In this document: in pieces, positions 1 through 12,289 of the stretch
How positions within the stretch are numbered: position 1 is the stretch's first letter
How the letters are laid out: every line of letters begins with the position of its first letter
NCBI GenBank assembly: GCA_025677815.1
Contig: JAIXMP010000001.1
Span: 1,116,001 to 1,180,000 of the forward strand
Source: Phascolomyces articulosus
Lineage: Eukaryota > Mucoromycota > Mucoromycetes > Mucorales > Lichtheimiaceae
Reading direction: 5' to 3'
Length of the DNA: 64,000 bases
Notes under the pieces: generated by a model
Seen by the model: the letters and a program-made list of their open reading frames with translations, nothing else
What the model was told of the DNA's origin: nothing
Databases searched by the model: none
Position numbers and translations under genes: made by a program

Positions 1-552
1 AGATTCAGTGAAAGTTGTTATATTCATTCGACATTCATGAATCAATTTTGTTCTTGTCTAATTGTCAACTGAAACTGTATAACTGGACATAATAAGTGTA
101 CGGTGTGTAGTCATAGAAACAAATTATATTTTATAAAGGAACCATATCCAGCTACTATAAAAAAAAGACTTGGCATATTTATAGACCGCATTAAGTATAT
201 AATGTAAGCTACTCGGAAAGACAAGGGGAAAAGGAGAAAGATCCGGACACAATGATGTGTTTTTTTTAGTTGTCATACGTATTACAAACTCAAGACCTTG
301 CGTGATGTACATCATTGGCGGTCGATTACAATACCCTTTTGCCATGTACTACCAACACAATGGTTTGGTGCTACAACTACCTTTTTTTTTCTTCCAGCAA
401 ACAAACAAATAGAGAAAATAAATACGATTTATATATTTTAGTTTTATAAAGGAGGAAGTGGGAATATGATATATATGTTTGTTATTGATAAATACATATT
501 TAAAAAAGATATACAATATATACATATATATTAAATGAAATGTATAACCTCT
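1..552. other. Intergenic, nothing recognised
   Basis: AT-rich sequence with many short T and A runs. No ORF here has family features or plausible exon joins. The right end is presumably the 3' UTR of the minus-strand TM2 gene. Confidence 0.5.
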
Positions 553-1120
553 TTAACGAAGGTGACAACCGTTTGGATGGTCATTCAAAACATTCAAAGC
601 AATAAGAATCACATCAACAATCCACCAAATACCACCAAGACCTGCAGTAATCAACTTGAGAACACCAAGGAAGATATATCCAAGATAGAAACGATCAACA
701 CCTAAATTGCATATACAACATTTCATAGTTAATACAGACATCACCACTATTTTATCCCGGGTTCTTATTTTATATAAAAAGACGCGTATATATAATATCA
801 AATACTTTACCAAATGGTCCAAAGAAGATGGAAAGAAGTAAGGCCAAGAACCAGCTACGATCAGAAACACACTGTTCATCCAAAGTATCATTATCATCAA
901 CAGGATGATGAGAGGGTATCAAAGAATAATGGAATGATAGAGTCAAAACGGCAGTGATGGCAATAACGATGAACCAAGCAATAAAGATACGATGACCATG
1001 GGTACCTAAAGTGCTTCGACATTTTTGCCACCGAGTTTGTTCCCCTCGCGAAGTAGTAGTGGCTACAGCTTCTTCATCACCTTGTTGTGTATTAACGGTA
1101 CCGTATTCAGTAGAAGACAT
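553..1120 (-). CDS. TM2 domain-containing membrane protein
   Basis: Two exons, 1120..811 and 701..553, give 152 residues. The intron has a GTAAAG donor at 810 and an acceptor TAG ending at 702. Joining restores the TM2 core FFGPFGVDRFYLGY across the splice. The N-terminus (about 1-44) is hydrophilic and the first membrane segment is about 45-67. After a short acidic loop the TM2 domain (about 89-142) adds two helices, the second ending in WWIVDVILIALN. TM2 proteins are small membrane proteins of largely unknown role. The loop Cys and the Cys near the C-terminus could form a disulfide, which is inference. The start is the first ATG after an A/T-rich leader. The family assignment is firm, the biological role is not. 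Confidence 0.85.
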
Positions 1121-2531
1121 TTTTTTTTCGTTTTCTTATAAAAAGTAAAAAAAAAAAGTTAGAGAAATGGAAAAGAAAAATAAAAAAAATGGGACGACAG
1201 AAGAGAGCTTTTTTATGTGTTACGTTGCATGCATACAAATATCTCAGCATTTTTTTTCGTCGGGTCATGTTACTGCCATATATTACATTTTTATTATTAT
1301 AGGGTCCAATGATATTGTATTGTGTGGGCATTAAAAGAATTCGGTATATGTTAAAATTAAGTGTTTTGAGGGTAGCGGACGTTCTTATGTGGTACTAGTT
1401 AAAACAACAACAATATATTCGAAACTTACAAGATTCCGCTTGTCACTCGTAGCCAAGTGTAAAGATACTTTCGTTGTTAAAAAAACACGCCAGGGTTTCT
1501 TAAGCCATTTTTTTTACCAATACTCTACCTATGAGGTGTTTCAACCTGCAATCTGATATCTTTTGCATAATCAAGATTACATTTTGACTGTTCCTGCGAG
1601 CATAAAATCATACCAATGATTATCGTGGGATTCTTTAGTTTTCTATGCTTTTTTCTGTGGAAGTTCAGATTAAATTGATTGATAAGAAGTCTTGAAATTA
1701 CCTTGAATACCCTATCGCTGGATCAATCTCTTAATGATTGGAAGTAGGGATGATATGGTTTGAGTGACAAAAACAAATAAGGAGACCGGAAGTACATTGT
1801 ACTTTATATCTAAAATTGACCCTTTCGTTAACATTATTTTATATTTCAATGATAGTCGATGGGTATCTATGTTGTCTTTTGTTAGAATATAAAGGGTATC
1901 ACAACAAGGACCGATGAAGCTTTTGGCGTTGTCTCCATGCAGCATCAAAGGTAGCCAGAAAGTGGTGGCTATAATATATATAGAATAATAGAAACACAAG
2001 AATAAATACGTGTAATAATTAACATCTCAACCATCATTCTCCAAATACCATTCATATAATATCCTTTTGTAAAACAAAAAACGAAGAAAGTATAAAATAT
2101 GCAGTTATTATTTATTCATTCAGTTTAATAGGCTGTCAAAAAAAAAAATTGAACCAATCGGGTGATCCTTTTCTATAATCTGCATGAAAAAATGTTATTG
2201 TCTTCATGCCTTTTATATCATAAATTGTTCAATTGCTGATAGTTAAGAGTCATTTCTTCATCTTCACTACGATCTTTTGAATCATTAAATCGTCTCTTTA
2301 CCATAGGATATTCATTGCCCTTTGACTTCTTTATTTGTATAGATAGTAACATAGACATTTTATAAATGGACAACTCAAACTATATAGATGAATATGTAAA
2401 ATGTATATTTATTTGTGGGTTAGGAATGCTTAATGATTGTTCTTGTTTTGATGGATAAAAGCAAGGTAAAGGGAAGTAGGGGTGGGTTAGTGATAACTGT
2501 TGTATTTTAGGGTAAGTTATCAACTAAAAAA
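1121..2531. other. Intergenic, no gene recognised
   Basis: About 1.4 kb between the TM2 gene start and the Nsp1 stop. A minus-strand open stretch at 1712-1999 has no recognisable motif and no plausible exon partners. The right part, about 2100-2531, is likely the Nsp1 3' UTR. Confidence 0.4.
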
Positions 2532-4925
2532 CTAGTTATCTCCTCGGAGCCTGGGTTCTTGAGTTCGAACAGCTTCTTCTTGCAACTTGTTCACTTCTTG
2601 GAGTCGGTTTTGTAGTTTCATAGTAGTAGTATCGATCCATTGTAAAGATGACAAGTGCACATTAAGAATCTTGACAATTTGTCCCACCTAATTTTGTAAC
2701 CAAATAGTGATAAATCAGTAAATAGCACTATTTTCAATAACGTTTTTGGATTCATCCTTTCTGGGGGAGGATTTAAAAAAACTTACGGTATCATCTTCTG
2801 AAATATTTTCAGTATGTTGGGATCCACTCATAGCGTTGATTTCTTCAATCATGACATTTAAGTTCCTATTCACATCATCCAATTGTCCATTCAATGTTTC
2901 AGCCATTTCATATGCCTTGTCACGTTGGATATCTGCTAATTGTGGTGTTTGTTGCATATTGTTACTGTTGACAACATCTGTGATTTGTTTTTCATATTGA
3001 TCCAAAATATTGTTCAAATCATCTTGCTGTGAGTTGATATAAGCAAGGTTTTGATCCACTTCTTGTTGTTGTACTTCAACTTTGGTAACTTCTTCATGTA
3101 ATTTAGAAATCTATATTAATTTTATATACCATGGCAGATCATTAGTATTCTTTCTTTTTTACAAGATTCATATCCGTAACTATTCTTTCTGAATTTTTAC
3201 CTTGTTTCCATTATCAATCAATTGCTTATCCCAATCAGCCACTTGTGCTGCTTGTTTATGGAATTCACGTGTATATTTCTCCAAATCCTTTGTCCACATA
3301 TTTAAGATTTCTTCCATTGTTTTGTTCTTTAATGAAGAAGGCGTAGGTACCGTTATAGGTTTTGCAGCGGCTGCTGGAGTACCTGTAGTAGTTGAAGATC
3401 CAGCTGTTGCTGCGTTTGAAGCAGGTGCAGATACAGTGGGCTGTGTAGTAAGTGTAGGCGCAGCTGTCGTTAAACTTGGAGCACTTATAGCTGAAGTTGT
3501 GGCAGATGAGGTTGCAGTTGATGCTAATATTTTTTTAAATAAGAACATTAATTAGAAAACAATTATTTTTCATTTTATCAAAGTTGATAAATAAAGATTG
3601 GCAATAACAATAATAATATTCACTCACCAGTGCTTGTTGAAGCAGCACCTCCAAAGCTGAAGCCACCAGCACCAAAACCTCCTGCAGCAGGTGTAGTTGT
3701 TGTGGCGCCTGTTGCTTTTGGTGTGGCTGCAGCACCTCCAAAGCTGAATCCACCAGCGGCGGGTGCTGCTGTTGTAGTAGTTGTAGTTGCCGGTTTACTT
3801 GCTGCTCCACCAAAACCTCCAAATCCTCCAGGTGCTGCAGTAGTTGTTGTAGCAGGTGTTGTGGTTGCTGCAGCTCCACCAAAACCACCAAATCCACCAG
3901 TAGTAGAGGGTGCTGCAACTGAAGTTGCAGGTGCTGCAGTAGCTCCACCAAAACCACCAAATCCACCAGTAGTAGAGGGTGCTGCAACTGAAGTTGCAGG
4001 TGCTGCAGTAGCTCCACCAAACCCACCAAATCCACCAGTAGCAGCGGGTGGTGTAGTTGATGATAAACCACCTGTCGATCCAAATCCACCACCAGTAGCA
4101 CCACCTAATGAAAATCCTTTAGAAGCTGGTGTTGTCGAAGGACCTCCACCTCCGAATAAACTTCCTCCTGGTGCAGGTGTTGTTGTTGTTGCTCCAAATC
4201 CTCCGGCTGCAGGTGCTATACCATTCACATCAATAAAAATATATTGAATAAGTTTATATATTCCATTCTAATTAGTATTTACAAATAGAAAAATCGTTGG
4301 ATGTTTTACCTGGAGAACTAGTAGCTGCACCAAATCCTCCAAAACCACCAGCTGCTGGAGCGGGTGTAGCACCAAAACCGCCAGTTGCGGGAGTGCTTGT
4401 GGCAGCACCGAAACCGCCTGGTGCAGCAGTTGAACCAAAACCTCCTGTTGAACCAGCAGCCGCTCCTCCACCAAAGAGACTACCAGCAGCGGGTGCGCCT
4501 GGATTGCTTGCGGCTGGAGCAGCAGATTGTTGACCGAATCCACCAAAGCCACCACCACTTGCATCTAGATTGATTTAAAAAATAAAAATAAGGGACAATC
4601 GATTAATTAGAAAAAAAAATACAAACATTTATTTGTGCATTTTTATGTTTCAATAGGTAATATAATTAATACATACTGTTTGTACCAAAGCCGCCACTAC
4701 CACCAAAGCCGCCGCCTTGTTGATTAGAGTTACTACCAAAGTTGAACGCTTTTCACATTAAGGGTATAGAATATATAAATATAAACAAGGATCGCAAATA
4801 GATCAAAAGAAATTATAAAGTCCAAAAGAATAATGAATAAGTATGAAAGATTAATACGATTCAAATGTAGCACCATTGGAAGAGTAATAATAATATTATC
4901 ATTAATAAATCTATACAATACCCAT
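2532..4925 (-). CDS. NSP1: Nucleoporin Nsp1/Nup62 (FG repeats plus coiled coil)
   Basis: Central-channel nucleoporin of the nuclear pore. It forms the Nsp1 (Nup62) complex and binds importins through FG repeats. Seven exons: 4925..4922, 4748..4677, 4564..4310, 4215..3628, 3523..3201, 3110..2787 and 2687..2532, giving 573 residues with all phases matching. The first coding exon is only ATGG; joined to the second it reads MAFNFGSNSNQQ, the usual Nsp1-like start. Residues 1 to about 300 are Gly/Ala/Thr-rich with GGFG, GFGG, FSFGG and LFGG repeats. A Thr/Ala/Pro linker follows. From about residue 370 the protein is a heptad-rich helix (MEEILNMWTKDLEKYTREF onward), the Nsp1_C domain that pairs with Nup57 and Nup49 partners. 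It ends TQEPRLRGDN. A 69-bp tandem duplication lies in the repeat region. The family call is firm; the tiny first exon needs transcript support. Confidence 0.9.
3869..4040. repeat. 69-bp tandem repeat in the Nsp1 FG region
   Basis: A 69-bp unit (23 codons, GGFGGFGGATAAPATSV plus AAPSTT) occurs twice nearly perfectly, with the phase point at 3901 and again at 3970, and decays on either side. The length is a multiple of three, so the frame is kept. It adds FG motifs to the nucleoporin. Confidence 0.85.
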
Positions 4926-5640
4926 TCAAGCTTGTAACTAAAGAGAAAAAAAAAGAACTGTAGTTCAAGGAATACGCGCTTGTCGCGAATTTGGTCAAGT
5001 TGAGATCCATTTTGCTGGACTGTGTGACTCCTGTTTACAATTTAAAAAGATTCATGTTTTTATGAATTATTATAAGGTGGTATATCTACTTCTTGTTACG
5101 CATATTCTATCAGCATATTTGTCAATCATCCAATAACATTAGTAGTGGCTTACTGAAAAAAGAGATGTTACCTGTACCCGACAGTCCTGAGCAAGTATGT
5201 TACCATTGTCTATAAAATATATATGAAAAATGTTATCAATACTATCATATCATTGTAGAATTAATTTAGAAAGATGTAGTATTATTTCATAAAAAATAAG
5301 AATCAGCTAGAAAGATACCTAATATGTTGGTTTTATAGTGAGACCTAAAAAAAAACGAATATTTTATAATTTGGGATAAGACGTACTTATTCAAGGAACA
5401 GACTTGCTGGGATTGACCTCATAATGGATGGATGTTTGTTTGTTTTAATAGCGACAAGTTCATAGATAAAAAGAAACACATCAGTGTATTATAATTCATA
5501 ACAAAAATTTGCTTAAATAAATGAATTAATGTACAAATTTTCTTTATTGTAAATTGTATATGAATGAATGTGGGGTGAGTAAGAGAGAAGTGTGTATGTA
5601 TGTGTATATAGAATGATGATAAGAGAAAATAAGAGTGAGA
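4926..5640. other. Intergenic between NSP1 start and UTP4 stop
   Basis: Holds the Nsp1 5' leader, with a T-rich run ending TCTTTAG just before the ATG on the minus strand, and the UTP4 3' region. No other gene was recognised. Confidence 0.5.
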
Positions 5641-8447
5641 TTATGCGCCATAACGAGATTTGTAGAAAGATGGAGGTAATTTTTCAAGAACGCTAAATCT
5701 TGGTCGTTCAACTAATACCAATGAATTATCACTCTTGAACCCAGCAAATAAAATCTGTTGGTATCGATTTGATACTTGCATTTGTATCGGTGATTTCACT
5801 TGATGAACAGGTCCAGTGGATGCTATATCACGTTTTCGTTTTTGTCGTTTATCTGATTGTGATGCTTGAGTTGTGGCGGATGCGTCTTTGTTGTTTGTGA
5901 GTTGTACTAAACACATGTATGTGTTTCCATAAATCACCATTTGTTTTGGTTCTGATGGGTTATAAGCAACACCCTTGATACTATCTCTAATCTTTTCTAA
6001 TGGGGTGCCTGTAAAATCAGTGTGTGCCTTGGACCAATTGGTTAGTCGGTTCTTTTCGACATTATAGATATGGAATTCGTTATTAGCCAAACCAACAAAA
6101 AGTTCGTTTGGTCGGAAATCGTTGAATGAAAGTGCGGTGTGAATGTAATATGAGTGCGGTAATTCAGTGTGATGCTATTATATATATATTTATGGTTGAG
6201 TAAATCATCATCATTATCATCATTACCAGTTACTAGGTTAAAAAATTCCGCTTTTTACCTTTAAACTATCTAAATTAAATACATGGATACGATTGAGATC
6301 GTCGCCAGTGGCAAGCCATTGTCCGTCCGAACTTGCGGTTATGGAAATAACGGTAGCTACTTGTGAATTCTTGGTTTGGTGACCTTCACTATCTAACCCA
6401 CGATGATGACCAAACTCTCGTACAACATCAAAGTTGCCTTCTTCCCAATGTAACATGTCTACCACCAAAATGCGTGATTCAGCTGTAACAATAACAAGTC
6501 GGTTAGATCCAGGTGTGAAAAGAACGTGGTGTGCACCAGCAGCAACATCGTTTGTAGCAAGATATCGTGCTAAAGCTTGATCAAAGGTTCGCATTTTCTT
6601 AACTGCCAATTGTCCATCACCCTGTGTTATCATGATTAGTTTACATATTCCATCAATTTACATTGTCCTTACCCTTCTGTTCTATTTGATAAATTTATCA
6701 ACTTACTACTTGATGAAGTTTGAACAATCGAACAGTTTCAACATCAGCAACCACAATCCATTGTCCGTCATCTGATAAACTGCTTGAGGTGATATTACAA
6801 TCGGGTTTGAGTTGTAATTCTAAACATTTTTGATGTTGTTCCAAAAGATCAGGTAATGCTAAATTATTTGCTGCTGAAGTTTCGACTTCTTCAGCTATTG
6901 AGTTGACCCCAAAAAAAACAAGGAGAAATGTCAGTTTCGTTTCCATTTTTATACAAAACTATACATATCTCACCCCTTTCTCTAACTATTTTTTTTACCT
7001 CTTCCCAATCGCCACAAAGATATCGAATTGGCAAATGTTCCCATAACAAGATTTTGTGCTTTTGCTAAAGAAATAACGTATTTTTCCGGGAAAGGTGCAA
7101 CTTGAATCAAACGATCACCAAATAATGAACCACCAACACCAGCGACTAATCCAACATCAACACCACCTGATACAATAATACCATTCTTGTCATCAATTGC
7201 AAGTGCACGAACATCATGCCAGTGGTTTCTACGTCGTTGTACATTGGCCCAAGTTCCTTTACTGCCCGTTACTTTCTTTTTGTTTTTATTGTTGTTGTTA
7301 ATGTTGCCTTCGACCTTCTGGTATGTCATGATTTTACAATCAACACCCGAGGATACAACCACAGTACCATCTGCATTGGCCGTCAAGGTAAGGATATCAG
7401 CAGCATGAGCTTTAATTGTTTGTTTCATTGTTCCTCGGTCACCATTCCAAAACATCAAGTTGCCCAGTGAATCACCTGATACAAATGTGTTATCCCTAGT
7501 ATCAATTTTATTTTAGTCAATACTCGATCTATTATTTAATTATAGAAGCAAAATTTCCACAGTAAAAAACACTACTTACTTCAATGCAGCAACAGACCAA
7601 ACCAATGTGGGTTCACCATTTGCACGGTCTACCGTCATTCTTAAAAGCGTCTCACCTGTGTATGCGTTCCATTTACGTAATGCACTATCTGATCCACCTG
7701 AAATAATATAATCATCTTGTGGCCCCCATGCAATAGATAAAACGCGTCCTAAAAAACACAAAAAAATATTAATAATCTTATTATCAAAAACTACATATTC
7801 CAATTATCCAGACCCTCCATGTTACTGATGTTGTTGAGCTTACCATTTTGTGGGACGAAACTTCGCATATATTCCAAACGACCATCTTCAATATCAAACA
7901 ATCGAATACGTCCATCTTCACATCCAGCTGCTAATCGAGTACCCTTACTATTCACAGCTAGACACCATACTGCACCACCATTAGAATCCACCGTTTCCTA
8001 TATAATCAAATGATATATTAGTGTCCTTCTTTTTCTTATATATATAAACATCACATTATTATGATAAATATAAATTACCTTGACGGTAAGTGATACAGGA
8101 TCCCATTCAACGATATAGGGACTTAAACCTGAAGAAAAGAGACGTGGTGGTTCTGCCAACAATTCAGCCAACTCTCGCTTTTTTTCTTCTGGATCTTCTT
8201 CATCCTCGTCGTCAAGTTGATTTGAAAGTACCGATTGATGTGACCAAACAAGACTTTCAACCGATAGATCTTTACCACCGGGAATGACTTTAAGGAATCG
8301 AAAATTATTATGTGGATCCCATATTTCAATACTGCCGTCAGCTCGTCCAACGGCTAAACGTGTTTCTTTTACAGTAGGAGGTGTAAAATCGAGTGCATTA
8401 ATAGCTGCAGGCTGGTATTCAACAAATCGACAACGATGGACTTCCAT
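5641..8447 (-). CDS. UTP4: WD40 SSU-processome subunit Utp4 (Cirhin)
   Basis: Component of the t-UTP/UTP-A subcomplex of the small-subunit processome in the nucleolus, needed for pre-rRNA transcription and early 18S processing. Seven exons: 8447..8079, 7997..7844, 7748..7580, 7495..6999, 6894..6707, 6621..6259 and 6174..5641, giving 757 residues with all phases matching. The N-terminus (MEVHRCRFVEYQPAAINAL) matches the Utp4/Cirhin signature start. WD-type blades follow, such as LAVGRADGSIEIWD, LAAGCEDGRIRLFD, IISGGSDSALRKWN and VSGDSLGNLMFWN. The second half holds the second propeller with weaker repeats. Basic KRQKRKRD near the C-terminus is a plausible nuclear/nucleolar signal. The splice into exon 6 uses GTAAGT after CAAGTA rather than the upstream GTAGTA. 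The identification rests on the N-terminal motif and overall architecture. Confidence 0.88.
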
Positions 8448-8773
8448 GTCCTTTATGTATGTATATATGTTAATTCAAAAAAAAGAAAAAAAAAGATCGG
8501 GAGGAACGGGTTATATAAAAAATTCGGGTGAACGAAATCTACGCCTTCTTTCTTGTAAAATGAAACAAGCCACAAGTCAAGTTCCGCATGATTTTTGGAA
8601 ATTTGGAGTTATCATTATCCATATCACCTTAACAATCCAATTTTTAATATAGCAACAGATTATATATGTTTTTAAGTTATTTATATGTTTATGATGGTGG
8701 CGATGATACATAGGATGGGATTGGAATAAGAGATAGAGAGAATAAGTAAGAATAGAGTTTTCGAAATGATAAT
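8448..8773. other. Intergenic, UTP4 promoter and DHFR 3' region
   Basis: 326 bp between the UTP4 ATG and the DHFR stop, both genes on the minus strand. Contains an A-rich run just upstream of UTP4. No further feature was seen. Confidence 0.5.
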
Positions 8774-9488
8774 TTACATAAACTTTTTACGAATGTACAT
8801 GGTGAATTCATATTGCAGTTCTTTGTGTGTTTGAACACCTTTTGGTACAGGTTGCTCAACATAAGCTTCCAACTCTTCATGACTTGCTAATCGAAACTCT
8901 TCATCACTAATTTCTGGGAAAAAAGTATCACAGTCCACCTTGGATCGAACTCGAGTCAAAATAATATGCGTACATTTTGCATGCTTGATAGCAATCTTAT
9001 AAACTTGTGCACCACCAATCACAAAAACCCGTGCACTATTTTGTTTTTGAGCTTCATTAAACGCATCTTCCATATTGTTCACTAATACAGTGGATTGATT
9101 TGCCAAATCTGCAAGTTCCCTAATAAAAAAAATACAAAAGGTTGTTTTTGTTTTTATAATTGTAAAACTTTCTTTTGCTTCATATTTACACACGGCATCT
9201 TTATATATATCAAAAGGAAGAGCTATCTTACATGTCATAGGTTGGGTTACGCGAAACAATAATATTGAATCGATCGTTTAAAGGACGGAATTTAGGTGGA
9301 ATTGATTCCCAAGTAACTCGACCCATAATAACGGCATTTTGCTGTGTTGCTTTATCTGAATCTTCAGGAACATGAGTTGTTACATGCTTAAAAAAGGCCA
9401 TGTCGCGTGGAATTCGCCATGGTAAAGTGCTGAGCAGGCCAATACCAAGTTCTTCAGTAGCTGCAACAACGAGAGCAAAATTGGTCAT
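8774..9488 (-). CDS. DFR1: Dihydrofolate reductase
   Basis: Reduces dihydrofolate to tetrahydrofolate with NADPH, for thymidylate and purine synthesis. Two exons, 9488..9232 and 9119..8774, give 200 residues, normal for fungal DHFR. The splice falls inside TYDMELADLA. Visible motifs are the N-terminal strand ALVVAATEELGIG, the substrate loop LPWRIPRDMAFFKHVT, the NADPH-binding VIMGRVTWESIPPKFRPL and VSRNP, and VFVIGGAQVY with the paired glycines. The acidic active-site residue in the substrate loop is Asp29, where most eukaryotic and other fungal DHFRs that I know have Glu. The first ATG is at 9488; an in-frame TTG at 9494 is not a likely start. The short C-terminal tail FTMYIRKKFM completes the last strand. 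Confidence 0.95.
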
Positions 9489-9839
9489 TCTCAAAAAAAA
9501 AAAAAAAAGTGAAGGAGGAACCTAAATGAGATTTTAGCCTATTATAGTCGCTGTAAAAGCCCAGCACTGCCAAAAAACTAGTGGTACTATAGCTGGATGA
9601 GCTTTTCGATACTTGGTTATAAAATTCACTACAGGGCTAGTAATTTTTATAAAAAAAAGATATTTGATTACTGGTTGAAACATGTTTCTCCTGAAATTTT
9701 AACTATAGGTAAACAACTTGGAGGCTCTAGTTCTCTAATGGAACACAAAGCGTAAGAAGTATGATTTACATCGGTGATTGCTCAGTTGGCTTTCTCATTA
9801 CCAATCATGACATTAATAATTTGCATCTCAAGGCCCCAT

Positions 9840-10290
9840 ACTCTATCGACAGTTAATGATGGATGAAACATGAGTAAAACAGTTTTTAGTTTTTTGTGGA
9901 AGCTTGTTTCCTCTGAAAAATAGACGTTTTTACACTTTACTGCAAAATACCACTACCTGCCATATATGGTAATTTTTATCCACATACTTTGACGAGGCAT
10001 TTCAGAGCTGTTTGAGGATATGATCTCGCTCTGATACGTTCTACACAATAGCGAAAAAGTGGAAAACAACATATATTCATGTGATGGGTCGATCGTTATT
10101 GTAGTTATAGCATTAGAAAGGATGTTTTGTAGGTTTATTTACAAGAATAAGGTGAATAAAACCAAATCGATGAGGATTAAATACATGGATCTGTGCATGC
10201 TTGTTTTTGTAGTATACATAAATAAAGTATCTTAAGCAAACTTAAACAGAAGAAAAAAAATATCAAAGTGTATGATTTGGATCTGGAGAG
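9840..10290 (+). repeat. Left arm of a large imperfect inverted repeat
   Basis: Read on the plus strand, this arm matches the reverse complement of about 11,590-12,045 almost along its whole length. Matched blocks include AATGATGGATGAAACATG at the outer end, GAAAAATAG, CTGCAAAATA with CCATATATG, TCTGATACGTTCTA, and an inner block ending CTGGAGAGTG. By eye the identity is roughly 70-80 percent with small indels. Homology fades outside both limits. No coding potential was seen. Confidence 0.8.
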
Positions 10291-11589
10291 TGGATCAAGA
10301 TTTATAATGGAGTTACATCTCATCATCTGTTTTGTTAAACACCACATGCGCTGCATTTTTGAAAAACACTAAAGGTACGAAAAAAAAAATACAGCGTACG
10401 AGGTGCGTAAGATACAGCACGCATACTAATTTCTAATTTTTATATCAGTAAGATATTGAAAATGTGTATACAGTCATTATTTGTAACCAACATATTATCA
10501 AATTTTGTATTGTGCGTACATTAGGATCTATTTATTGTTTTATATTTATATAACATATAACATCGATGAATAAGAAACCTATGAGATTGGACAAACAGTC
10601 GATTTAATTTATGGAATATTGATCGTAAGCAAAGCTTATTTTCCAATTAAATATGATGAGCGAAAACAAAAGGAATATTTTTATTATTAATGGATAATAA
10701 AGTATGATAAGCGATTTGAATAAAAGAGAAGGTAGTTTTATAGTGGGTGTTGAAATAGTTGTTTGAAGATCTTGATCACCGAATGAGAGCTTGACACGGA
10801 AAGAGCCTTGACACAGAAAGGAATCTTGACTTCGGAATGCCTATAAATATAAAGAGGTGTGCTTCTTTCACGCATGCAGCCAGTAGCTTGCTGCCAAGCA
10901 TTCATAGCTCGCCGTCACCCTCCTCAGTATTTCTTCATTTGAATGGTTTCGCTTATGAATGTGGTTATAAACAGTGTTGTACAACCAATGAGGAGTTTTT
11001 AGGGGAAAATCTCAGAATTATGCATTGAGATTTAAAATAAACAGTTGAAGATAAAAAATACTTGATAAGATTCTTCATTGCAACTCGACTAAAAATATAT
11101 ATGATGCAATTTCTAAATGTACATTCTTCCACATGTGTTTATTCATTTCATTCAGAGAATTAGAAACTTATAAAAACAGACATTATTCGAGTGAATCAAA
11201 CCTTTATTATTCATCTACATTAGTACCACGCGTTACTACGCGCCAATCGGACCCTAAATTAAATTAATATGGTGCACCAGGTTTTTGCATAATATTAGTT
11301 TTTGAAAAAATACTTTGGGAAGATGAAGCGTTATATTTTATCTTCCACACACAAAAAAAGGTTATAGTTAGATTGCGTGTTCAAGTTAAAGAATTTCAAA
11401 TACCACTGTAACAACAAAAACAAATACTATGCTTGTTCATAATGACAGTCTAGGTGTGGCCTTAAGAATATATTGGGAAATAATGGTGAAATACATAATA
11501 AATAATATTTGAGTCGAAAAAATAAATGTATCATTGTAGCTTCTTTTATAACAAGATGTTATACTTATTTATTCAAAGAAAAAGAAACA

Positions 11590-12045
11590 CTCTCCAGAAC
11601 CAAATCGTACACTTTAGTGTTTTTTTTCTTTTGTGTAAACTTGTTTAAGATACATTACTTATGTATAACACAAAAACAAGCATATACAGATCTGTGTGTT
11701 TAATCCTTATTGATACTAAGATTGTGCACCTTATCCTTAAAAATGGCACCACGCAACATCTTTTCTAATGTCATAACCACTATAATTATTGGCTTATCAC
11801 ACGAATATGAGTTATTTTCTACTTCGTCACTATTGTATAGAACGTATCAGAACGAGATTTCGTTCGCATATATCTCTGTCGAAGTATTTGGATAAGAAAT
11901 TATCATATATGGTAGGCAGTGATATTTTGCAGTGAAATGTAAAAATGCCTATTTTTCAAAGAACACGAGCTATCACAGCGAACTAAAAACTGTTTTACGC
12001 ATGTTTCATCCATCATTCACTGCTGGTAGAGTATAGAAAATCAGT
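11590..12045 (-). repeat. Right arm of a large imperfect inverted repeat
   Basis: Partner of the arm at 9840-10290. It lies about 245 bp upstream of the ATG of the first F-box gene, so it may form part of that gene's promoter. Weak similarity may run a little further, to about 12,130. The substitutions between the arms show that it is not a recent perfect duplication or an assembly mirror. Confidence 0.8.
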
Positions 12046-12289
12046 TTCTTTACGTTTCACTGCTGTTCCTGGAAGTGTCATTGTAGTATTGAGCCTATAC
12101 GTAATGGTACTGGGAAAGCACGGTTATCATTGTGGCGTTTCAAATTTTGTACCTAACAGGAAAGCTCAGATAATCATGCTCAATGATGATTGGGTATTAT
12201 ATATAATATAAATAGCCACCAACAAATATGCATAATTTCATTTTCTCACAACTTCTTTCTTTCTGTTCCATTTTTTTTTATTAATCCTC

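Larger units (their letters stand above)
9489..12289. other. Gene-poor zone holding an inverted repeat
   Basis: 2.8 kb without a recognisable gene, between the DHFR start and the first F-box gene. It contains two long arms in inverted orientation (listed separately) around a spacer of about 1.3 kb. The spacer includes a GC-skewed short segment at about 11,230-11,250 (ACGCGTTACTACGCG-like). No transposase or reverse transcriptase sequence was recognised. Confidence 0.5.

Noticed and set aside
1712..1999. 95-codon minus-strand frame between the TM2 and Nsp1 genes
   Set aside because: No motif, no plausible splice partners, and composition like the AT-rich surroundings.
9488..9494. Earlier DHFR start at 9494
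   Set aside because: The codon is TTG; the ATG two codons later gives the normal DHFR N-terminus.
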